A DNA stretch of 12,113 bases, taken from an uncultured Collinsella sp. (GTDB lineage: Bacteria; Actinomycetota; Coriobacteriia; Coriobacteriales; Coriobacteriaceae). This document shows, piece after piece, positions 6,238-12,113 of the stretch. The position numbers and the translations under genes were made by a program. The DNA lies in assembly GCA_900550835.1 (NCBI GenBank), contig URTP01000052.1, positions 1 through 12,113 of the forward strand. The letters run 5' to 3'. Below the pieces are notes generated by a model. That model had not been told where the DNA came from. It did not search any database and saw nothing but the letters and a program-made list of their open reading frames with translations. Numbering within the stretch: the stretch's first letter is position 1; each line of letters opens with the position of its first letter.

Positions 6238-7005
6238 CTAGTTGAACTGCTCGCGGTACGCCTTGCAGACCTCATCGACCGGACCGTCCATGCGAAGGTC
6301 ACCCTTCTCAATCCAAACGGCACGCTGGCAGATGCGCTCAACCTGCTCCATAGAGTGCGAAACGAACAGAACCGTCACGTCACCGCTCTGGATAAAGTGC
6401 TGGATGCGGGCCTCGCACTTCTGCTGGAAGAACACATCACCGACGGACAGCGTCTCGTCAACGATTAGAATATCGGGCTCGGTAATCGTCGCGATTGCAA
6501 AGGCGATACGCGCCACCATGCCCGAGGAGAAGTTCTTAAGCGGCATATCGACAAAGTTCTGCAGCTCAGCGAACTCGATAATGCCGTCAAAGTTGGCGTC
6601 GATGAACTCCTTGGTATAGCCGAGCAGGGCACCGTTCAGATAGATGTTCTCGCGGGCAGTCAGCTCGGGGTCAAAGCCGGCACCAAGCTCAATCAGCGGC
6701 GCGATGTTACCGTGCACCTTAACACTGCCCTCGCTAGGCTCAAGCACGCCAGCGATAATCTTGAGCATCGTAGACTTGCCGGAGCCATTGGTGCCGACCA
6801 GACCCACGACCTCGCCACGATGAATATCGAACGAGATGTGCTTAAGCGCCCTAAACTCCTCAAAGAACAGCTCGTGCTTGGCAAGCTTGATGAAGTACTC
6901 CTTGAGGTTGGTCAGCGACTCGGACGCCATGTTAAAGATCATGGTGACGTCGTCGACCTCGACAGCCAGAGGCTGCTCGCTGTAATCAACAACAGATTCA
7001 GTCAT
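6238..7005 (-). CDS. ABC transporter ATPase for polysaccharide or teichoic acid export (TagH/Wzt-like)
   Basis: The cytoplasmic motor subunit, 255 residues, that powers export of a lipid-linked glycan with the adjacent permease. Visible are Walker A GTNGSGKST (71-79, K77), the FSSGM form of the ABC signature (159-163) typical of the TagH/Wzt branch rather than LSGGQ, Walker B ILIVDE (179-184), the D-loop VGD and the switch histidine H217 in VSHS. The N-terminal 50 residues before the main fold, with a KEYF...FRALKHISF linker, are also typical of this branch. There is no C-terminal carbohydrate-binding extension as in long Wzt proteins. AAGGAG at 7018-7013 sits 7 nt before the ATG at 7005; a GTG at 7008 is too close. 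The ribosome binding site overlaps the permease stop codon, so translation is coupled. The polymer exported cannot be told from sequence. Confidence 0.93.
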   Translation of the reverse strand: MTESVVDYSEQPLAVEVDDVTMIFNMASESLTNLKEYFIKLAKHELFFEEFRALKHISFDIHRGEVVGLVGTNGSGKSTMLKIIAGVLEPSEGSVKVHGNIAPLIELGAGFDPELTARENIYLNGALLGYTKEFIDANFDGIIEFAELQNFVDMPLKNFSSGMVARIAFAIATITEPDILIVDETLSVGDVFFQQKCEARIQHFIQSGDVTVLFVSHSMEQVERICQRAVWIEKGDLRMDGPVDEVCKAYREQFN

Positions 7006-7016
7006 CACAGCACTCC

Positions 7017-7862
7017 TTAGATGTAGAGGATGAACTTGCGCTCGGACTTATGGAACACGGTGTAGCCAATAACAAGCGCAAGGACCGCCCAAGCGACGCA
7101 CATACCAAACGTCAAAAGCGAGGGCGTAGTCTGGAACAGGAAGATATCACGCATAAACTGCAGGTAGTTGTACATGGGGTTCGCATACATTAAGATACGC
7201 ACGAGATGCGGCATTTGCGCAATATAGTCAGTCGTCCAGAAGATGGGCGTAATGTAAGTCCACGCCGTAATGACGACGCTCCACAGATGCATAACGTCGC
7301 GGAAAAAGACCGTAAGGGCGGAGAGCATCATGCCCAGGCCCATGCAGAAGCACATAAGCAGCAGCAGGCAAACCGGCAGCAGAATCAGGTGCCAAGAAGG
7401 CATAACGCGGAACCACAGCATAACGATGGCGACGGCGACCAGCGAGAAGGCAAAGTTGACCAGCGAGAAGAGCACCTTCTGCACCGGGAAGACCCAGCGG
7501 TGCACCTTAACCTTCTTGAGCAGCGGAGCCGCACCCACGATCGACGTCAGGGCCTGGTTCGTAGACTCGGACATGACGGCAAAGGTCACGTTACCCACGA
7601 TCAAGTACAGCGGGTACATCTCGGGCGTCATTGAGCCATTGCGGCCCTGGCCAAAAATCGTCGAGAACACGATGGCCATGACAATCATCATCAGCAGCGG
7701 ATTGAGCACCGACCACGCAACGCCCAACACGCTGCGGCGATACTTGATCTTAAAATCCTTGGTAACCAGTTGACGAAGGATAAACGCGTCCTTCTCAAAT
7801 TCGTTCTTAGCAAACGTCGCAGGTAGACTGCGAGTTTCTTGTTGCTTTGTCTGATCCGACAC
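7017..7862 (-). CDS. ABC-2 type polysaccharide export permease (TagG/Wzm-like)
   Basis: Membrane subunit of the exporter, 281 residues with about six helices. The N-terminal cytoplasmic stretch ends in KDFKIKYRRSVLGVAWSVLNP (residues about 35-55), the amphipathic interface helix and first membrane entry that define this family. Further marks are GNVTFAVMSEST, LKKVKVHRWVFP and a C-terminal PIFWTTDYI...YANPMYNYLQ segment. I chose the GTG at 7862 because AAGGGAG lies 8 nt upstream; the TTG at 7895, 11 codons earlier, has no Shine-Dalgarno. The stop is 11 nt from the ATPase start, so the pair forms an operon. The permease start lies 89 nt after the DUF6020-like gene. The substrate is probably a polyprenyl-linked cell-wall glycan or teichoic-type polymer, given the glycosyltransferases next door. 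Confidence 0.92.
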   Translation of the reverse strand: MSDQTKQQETRSLPATFAKNEFEKDAFILRQLVTKDFKIKYRRSVLGVAWSVLNPLLMMIVMAIVFSTIFGQGRNGSMTPEMYPLYLIVGNVTFAVMSESTNQALTSIVGAAPLLKKVKVHRWVFPVQKVLFSLVNFAFSLVAVAIVMLWFRVMPSWHLILLPVCLLLLMCFCMGLGMMLSALTVFFRDVMHLWSVVITAWTYITPIFWTTDYIAQMPHLVRILMYANPMYNYLQFMRDIFLFQTTPSLLTFGMCVAWAVLALVIGYTVFHKSERKFILYI

Positions 7863-7901
7863 GGATGCAACTCCCTTACTCGTAATCGTTGACAAACGAA
7901 C

Positions 7902-7907
7902 AGTATA
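7902..7907 (-). promoter_or_regulatory. Weak candidate -10 box upstream of the ABC exporter genes
   Basis: TATACT on the - strand lies 39 nt before the chosen GTG start of the permease, in the 89-nt gap after the DUF6020-like gene. The hexamer 17 nt upstream (CCTTCC) is not a recognisable -35. Transcription from the upstream gene is an equally good explanation. Confidence 0.25.
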
Positions 7908-7951
7908 GACCCGCTCCTAACACCGGAAGGCGGCATTGCGAAACTGGAAAA

Positions 7952-9838
7952 CTATCCCACAACATCGGATTCGGAATGCCTTTCGTCAGGCAGCAAGCCG
8001 CGAGCAACTACCACAAGCACAACCGGAAGACCAAATTGAGCCGCTACGATATAACGGGGCCAATACCAAATAGGGCTCGCAATAAAGAGCGTTCCGTACA
8101 ACAGCAAAAAAGGCAAAAGCGGCAATGCGAAACGTGGACGCCCACGCGATACCAAAAGAACTGCCGAAAACACGAGCAGCCAAAAGACAACGGCACCAGA
8201 AATAGACCAGGCGTTCAGCCCAATTGCCGCATCGACGCCATCGCCAAAGGATGCAAGCAGGTTGCGAAATGCAACTCCCGCAGAAGCCCCTGTATCTGCC
8301 ATAAGGTTATACGGAGCACCCATAAGAAAGTTTTCCGGCAGATTGTCGGCGCCTATTACATTTGGGGCCCAAAAACCAAACGTCTGCAGCTCCCACGCTT
8401 CAAAGTATATCGAAGGGTTACGCGAGAGCATCGAGGCCCAATGAGTCCAAAACCCATCCTCAAGATGCTCCGCATTATAGTCTTCATTCCATTTAAGCGG
8501 ATCGATAAAACTGGGGCGATACACCTCTTTGTAACGATCGAGCGGAAGCAGCTCGTTCATATAAGAACGGTCGGACTCGGTCATATCACCGTCAAGCGCA
8601 GCAACGCGGGCCATCTGGGCAAGCGGAATACCCACCGACTCAACAGCTTCCGATGGAACAACGCCGATTGCCGAGTACACGGGCCCCGTAATAACCAGGC
8701 ATATAACAAGCGCCAAACCGAAAGATGCGGCCAAACGAGGGGCAGGCTCCAACGGGGCAATGCGGCCGAGCCGGCTTAATGTCGCGACGATCGCAAGCAC
8801 CACGAATAGCGCAGCGCAAATATACAAACCGTTATTTCGCAGAAGCATAACGCCCAACGCCAGGGCACCAAAAACGAGCAAACGCAACGCGCTCGACCAG
8901 GAACCCTTTCCCATAACGGCATCGGCAAGCATGGTCACTACCAAGATAAGGCAGCACGAAAACAGCGGATCTTTCCAAAGCGCCACAGAATAAAGAGCGC
9001 AATACCGAGACAAGCCAAAAAAGGCTACGAGCAACCAGGACCAACGAGAGGAAACCCCCAAACGGGAAGACACCCAAATAGACAGATAGCCAAACGTGCT
9101 GGCAACACATGCCATCTGAAGCACCGTCAGCAAGGCAACGCCCGCCGAAGGACCCATCCCCATTAGGCCGACAATCTTGATACAGACAGCCATCATCATG
9201 GTGAATGCAACCGGATGATGGTTGCTCAAAGGATTCCACCCCATAATCTGCGCAAATGACGAGAAGGTGTCGCCAAAAAACAGGCCGGGACAATACCTCA
9301 GGAAGAACGGCAGATACAAAAGAAATATCACTAGGGCGCGAACCGCAACGGACGGGACTCGAATGGACGAACAGCCACCATCCGCCCGCAACGTGTCTTC
9401 GCCGTAACCACAGCAGCAGAAACAGCTAGACAGCTGAACGAGAGCCGATAAGACCCAAAAGGCCAACGCCGACATAACGCAAAAGGCAACAACATCAAGC
9501 GCGGAATACGACTCAATATAATTCTCGTAAATCCCGCCGGCAATCACCGGTTCTGCCACGACAATATGTGCGCCCAGCACAAGAACAAGCGAAAATACAA
9601 GAGAAAGTACCAGGCAGCAAACTCGGCCAAAAAGAGAAGGAAATGCGAAATCCCTGCACCCCAACTTATTGAAGCAAACCAATGATGCGATTATCGCAAC
9701 GCATGCCAAGACCGATGGAAACAGGTCGAAGGAACCACTACAATACGTCACCGTAACGATGCTTGCTGCAACCAGCAAAACAGCACGCGCCACGTCTGAA
9801 AACTTGAACTGTCGAATCAATGCGTCCATCCTAACCAT
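7952..9838 (-). CDS. DUF6020-like polytopic membrane protein, probable GT-C type glycosyltransferase
   Basis: An integral membrane protein of 628 residues (from the ATG at 9838) with more than ten hydrophobic segments. After about four N-terminal helices there is a conserved-looking stretch with GDT (D190) and SNHHPVAFT (H207, H208). An acidic residue plus HHP in the first long loop is what I recall for DUF6020. A large hydrophilic region rich in acidic and aromatic residues, from about 415 to 520, follows and is probably extracytoplasmic. Three helices close the protein. The topology suits a GT-C glycosyltransferase that uses polyprenyl-phosphate sugars, but no activity is shown by sequence. 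The start is uncertain: ATG at 9838 or 9829, neither with a clear Shine-Dalgarno; the TTG at 9868 would nearly abut the divergent gene. GC is lower than in the aro genes. It is upstream of, and co-directional with, the ABC exporter. Confidence 0.75.
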   Translation of the reverse strand: MVRMDALIRQFKFSDVARAVLLVAASIVTVTYCSGSFDLFPSVLACVAIIASLVCFNKLGCRDFAFPSLFGRVCCLVLSLVFSLVLVLGAHIVVAEPVIAGGIYENYIESYSALDVVAFCVMSALAFWVLSALVQLSSCFCCCGYGEDTLRADGGCSSIRVPSVAVRALVIFLLYLPFFLRYCPGLFFGDTFSSFAQIMGWNPLSNHHPVAFTMMMAVCIKIVGLMGMGPSAGVALLTVLQMACVASTFGYLSIWVSSRLGVSSRWSWLLVAFFGLSRYCALYSVALWKDPLFSCCLILVVTMLADAVMGKGSWSSALRLLVFGALALGVMLLRNNGLYICAALFVVLAIVATLSRLGRIAPLEPAPRLAASFGLALVICLVITGPVYSAIGVVPSEAVESVGIPLAQMARVAALDGDMTESDRSYMNELLPLDRYKEVYRPSFIDPLKWNEDYNAEHLEDGFWTHWASMLSRNPSIYFEAWELQTFGFWAPNVIGADNLPENFLMGAPYNLMADTGASAGVAFRNLLASFGDGVDAAIGLNAWSISGAVVFWLLVFSAVLLVSRGRPRFALPLLPFLLLYGTLFIASPIWYWPRYIVAAQFGLPVVLVVVARGLLPDERHSESDVVG

Positions 9839-9866
9839 GTAACAAACGATTCGATTGTACGCGACC

Positions 9867-9872
9867 AAAGGA
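9867..9872 (+). promoter_or_regulatory. Ribosome binding site of the first GT2 gene
   Basis: AAAGGA is 6 nt before the ATG at 9879 and decides this start over the in-frame TTG at 9855. It lies in the 40-bp gap between divergent genes, which must also hold their promoters unless these lie inside the coding sequences. TACAAT on the - strand at 9859-9854 is a possible -10 for the other side. Confidence 0.6.
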
Positions 9873-9878
9873 ACATTT

Positions 9879-10841
9879 ATGGCCGAGCAAACGATTGCCG
9901 TTATTATCCCCTGCTACAACGAGGCGGTCACTATCGGAAAAGTCATCGACGACTTTCACCGCGAGCTTCCGCAAGCGAAGGTCTATGTCTATGACAACAA
10001 CTCGTCGGACGACACCTCACACATCGCCACCGAACACGGCGCCACGATCCGCTTTGAGCCCCGTCAGGGAAAGGGTAACGTGTGCCGCCAGATGTTTCGC
10101 GATATCGACGCCGATTGCTACCTGATGGTCGACGGAGACGACACCTACCCCGCCGAGGCGGCCAAGGCCCTCTGCGAGCCCATCCTTAACGGCACGGCCG
10201 ACATGACCGTAGGCGACCGCCTTTCCAACGGCACCTACGCCGAGGAAAACAAGCGTGCTTTCCACGGCTTTGGCAACAATCTGGTCCGCGCCATGATTAA
10301 GTGGATCTATGGCTACAGCTTCGATGATGTCATGACCGGCTACCGCGCCATGAGCCGCCCGTTCGTTAAAACCTTCCCTGTGCTTTCCGAGGGCTTCCAG
10401 ATCGAAACCGAGCTCTCGATCCACGCCGTCGACCACCGCTGGCGCATCAAAGATGTGCCCATCGAGTACCGCGACCGTCCGGAAGGCTCCGAGTCCAAGC
10501 TCAATACCGTGAGCGACGGCATTAAAGTCGTCGCGATGATCGGTACGCTGTTCAAGGACTACCGCCCTCTAAAGTTCTTCAGCCTCGTCGCGCTTCTGTT
10601 TGCGGTGATCGGCCTCGCCCTGGGCATGCCCATCGTTGTCGAGTATTTCCAGACCGGCCTCGTTCCGCGCTTCCCCACCGCCATGCTCGCCGCGTCGTTT
10701 ATGTTCTTATGTGGCCTGAGCCTCGCAACGGGCCTTATCCTCGATTCCGTTGCAAAGGTTGAGCGTAAGCAGTGGGAGGTCAACGTGTACAACACATACG
10801 ACTGCAATAGCTGCTTCGGCGCCGAGAATAACGCGAGGTAA
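9879..10841 (+). CDS. Family 2 glycosyltransferase with C-terminal membrane anchor
   Basis: A 320-residue enzyme expected to transfer a sugar from a nucleotide donor, probably to polyprenyl phosphate, at the cytoplasmic face of the membrane. The GT-A fold is clear: VIIPCYNE (8-15), VYDNNSSDDT (37-46), QGKGN (63-67), MVDGDDTYP with the DxD-type metal site (D85, D87, D88), and VGDRLSNG. Later come DVMTGYRAMSR and EGFQIETELSIHA, typical of dolichol/polyprenyl-phosphate sugar synthases. Two hydrophobic helices at about 232-254 and 264-289 anchor it. A short cysteine-containing tail (CNSC) follows. Shine-Dalgarno AAAGGA sits 6 nt before the ATG. The next glycosyltransferase begins 5 nt after its stop, so they share a transcript. 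The sugar is unknown. Confidence 0.92.
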   Translation: MAEQTIAVIIPCYNEAVTIGKVIDDFHRELPQAKVYVYDNNSSDDTSHIATEHGATIRFEPRQGKGNVCRQMFRDIDADCYLMVDGDDTYPAEAAKALCEPILNGTADMTVGDRLSNGTYAEENKRAFHGFGNNLVRAMIKWIYGYSFDDVMTGYRAMSRPFVKTFPVLSEGFQIETELSIHAVDHRWRIKDVPIEYRDRPEGSESKLNTVSDGIKVVAMIGTLFKDYRPLKFFSLVALLFAVIGLALGMPIVVEYFQTGLVPRFPTAMLAASFMFLCGLSLATGLILDSVAKVERKQWEVNVYNTYDCNSCFGAENNAR

Positions 10842-10846
10842 ATCGC

Positions 10847-11815
10847 ATGCCGCTCATTTCTATTGTCGTGCCGTGCTACAACGAGCAGGAGTCGCTCCCG
10901 ATCTTCCTCAAGGAGCTCGATTGCGTTGCCTGCAGCATGGCAAAAATCGATTCCAACATATCCTTTTAAGCGATTCTTATCGATGATGGGTCAAAGGACG
11001 CAACGCTTTCTGTAATGAAAGAAGAAGCTGCCGCGATGCATCCGTACGCCATTCGGTGGTACTCCTTCTCGAGAAACTTTGGCAAGGAGGCGGGATTGTA
11101 CGCTGGACTCCAGCACGCCAAGGGCGACTATGTCGCTACCATGGACGCCGACATGCAGGATCCACCCTCGCTCCTGCCGCAGATGTACGAAATCTTGCAA
11201 ACCGAAGACTATGACAACGTCGCTACGCGCAGGACCACCCGCGAAGGCGAGCCTCCCATCAGATCATTCTTCGCCCGCATGTTTTACAAGATCATCAACC
11301 GCATTTCCAATGCTGACATCGTCGATGGCGCACGCGACTTTCGACTTATGAAACGGCCCATGGTCGACGCCATCGTTTCCATGGGCGAATACAACCGATT
11401 CTCCAAGGGCATTTACGGATGGGTCGGTTTTAAAACAAAATGGCTCCCCTACGTAAACATTAATCGCGTTGCGGGCGAGACCAAATGGAGCTTCTTCACG
11501 CTCCTTCTCTATTCCATCGATGGCATTGTCGCGTTTTCCACCGCACCGCTCTCCATTGCCGCTCTTACGGGCATCGTTTTCTGTCTCATCGCTATTGTTG
11601 GATTTGTCGTCATCCTGGTAAAGACGCTAGTCTGGGGTGACCCCGTCGGCGGATGGCCGTCGCTCGCCTGCCTCATAACGCTGTTTGGCGGCATGCAGCT
11701 CCTGTGCCTGGGAATCATTGGCGAGTACCTGGCAAAAGCCTACTTGGAGGCCAAGCGCCGCCCCATCTATATCATCCGAGAGTCCAACGAGGAATCTGAT
11801 GACACGGCCCAATAA
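10847..11815 (+). pseudogene. GtrB/CsbB-like glycosyltransferase with in-frame premature TAA
   Basis: Read through, this is a 322-residue polyprenyl-phosphate glycosyltransferase of family 2. It starts at ATG 10847 with ISIVVPCYNE (4-13), continues with ILIDDGSKDAT after codon 42, then FGKEAGLYAGLQHAKGDY, the metal site DADMQDPP (100-107), GARDFRLM, NRFSKGIYGWVGF, and two C-terminal helices at about 235-260 and 272-295. Codon 41 (10967-10969) is TAA in the same frame on both sides, with no frameshift. Relatives usually carry an acidic or aromatic residue there (FEFILIDDGS-like), so one G-to-T change from GAA would explain it. A restart at ATG 11015 would give 266 residues lacking the first two strands of the nucleotide-binding fold, and its nearest purine-rich site is 16 nt away. 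Probably inactive unless read through or a sequencing error. In Bacillus, CsbB works with YfhO, and here a YfhO gene follows, overlapping by 17 nt. Confidence 0.85.
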
Positions 11816-12113
11816 CAGCACGCTCAAGAATGTGGCGTTCTACGCCGCCTGCTTCACGTTTTCCGTCGCACTCTTTGTCGCACTTGCAGCGGCAGGGCAT
11901 GTCTACCCCTTTGGCGACAACTCGTTTCTCACCAACGATCTCAAATACCAATACATCGACTTCTTCGCGTGGTTTCGCCGCGTCCTTTTAGGAGAGGCAA
12001 ACCTTCGCTATTCCTTCTCGCAAGGACTCGGCATGAACACATGGGGGCTCTATAGCTACTACCTCGCCAGCCCCTTCAACCTGCTCTGCGCGCTGTTTCC
12101 CGCAGACAAGCTG
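11799..12113 (+). CDS. YfhO-family membrane protein, 3' partial
   Basis: The first 105 codons of a large polytopic protein that continues past the window end. One hydrophobic helix at about 12-32 is followed by the family's recognisable first loop: YPFGDNSFLTNDLKYQYIDF (36-55) with D47 and Q51, then YSFSQGLGMN and YYLASPFNLL. YfhO proteins are usually 800 or more residues, are GT-C-like, and are thought to transfer a sugar from undecaprenyl phosphate to teichoic acid or other wall polymers outside the membrane; in Bacillus subtilis this is paired with the GT2 enzyme CsbB. Start ATG 11799 is preceded by GAGGAA at 11789-11794 and lies inside the end of the preceding glycosyltransferase, a 17-nt overlap that implies tight coupling. 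If that glycosyltransferase is really dead, this protein may depend on the GT2 encoded at 9879 for its donor. Confidence 0.9.
   Translation, partial: MTRPNNSTLKNVAFYAACFTFSVALFVALAAAGHVYPFGDNSFLTNDLKYQYIDFFAWFRRVLLGEANLRYSFSQGLGMNTWGLYSYYLASPFNLLCALFPADKL

Noticed and set aside
7918..7941. Hairpin CCGC..TCC / GGAGCGG on the - strand after the DUF6020-like gene as a terminator
   Set aside because: The stem is short with a bulge and no T-run follows, so it does not meet intrinsic terminator form.
7889..8779. 296-codon frame on the + strand opposite the DUF6020-like gene
   Set aside because: The translation is rich in Arg, Lys and Asn with no domain; the opposite strand has a clear polytopic membrane protein covering the same bases.
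10967..10969. Recoding of the internal stop as selenocysteine or pyrrolysine
   Set aside because: The codon is TAA, whereas selenocysteine uses TGA and pyrrolysine TAG; no insertion element-like hairpin was seen directly downstream.

Overview
The window reads as a chromosomal segment from a GC-rich anaerobic actinobacterium. The best guess is a gut member of the Coriobacteriia such as Collinsella. This is inferred from high GC with strong C/G third-position preference in the aromatic genes, Gram-positive style cell-wall polymer genes, and recall of similar protein sequences. No database search was run.

Region 1 (1-3944, + strand) is a shikimate/aromatic amino acid cluster. It holds chorismate synthase (aroC, 5' end outside the window), bifunctional chorismate mutase/prephenate dehydratase (pheA), a fused shikimate dehydrogenase-shikimate kinase (aroE-aroK in one polypeptide) and type II 3-dehydroquinase (aroQ). 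Together they cover dehydroquinate to chorismate except the EPSP synthase step, plus the branch to phenylpyruvate. pheA and aroEK abut with no gap. A repeat-rich hairpin element lies between aroEK and aroQ, and a strong terminator follows aroQ.

Region 2 (about 4030-5562, + strand) is a self-contained two-gene unit with visibly lower GC. It has a consensus -10 box, a DUF4869-like 149-residue protein and, overlapping by one base, a 332-residue P-loop ATPase whose C-terminal half looks TOPRIM-like. A terminator shared with the opposing gene closes it. The function is unknown, and this is the best candidate for an undescribed system here.

Region 3 (about 5563-6183, - strand) holds a decayed acyltransferase-3 membrane protein gene. 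It is cut off at the terminator of a tRNA-Arg(TCT) gene and has lost an internal segment.

Region 4 (6238-12113) is a cell-surface polysaccharide locus. On the - strand are a large DUF6020-like polytopic membrane protein, an ABC-2 polysaccharide export permease and its ATPase (TagGH/Wzm-Wzt type). Divergently, after only about 40 bp, the + strand carries a membrane-anchored family 2 glycosyltransferase, a second GtrB/CsbB-like glycosyltransferase interrupted by an in-frame TAA at codon 41, and the start of a YfhO-family membrane protein that runs off the window. The likely logic is this: the GT2 enzymes load sugars onto a polyprenyl phosphate carrier, multi-spanning GT-C-like proteins (YfhO, possibly DUF6020) transfer them outside the membrane, and the ABC transporter exports the polymer or its lipid-linked precursor.
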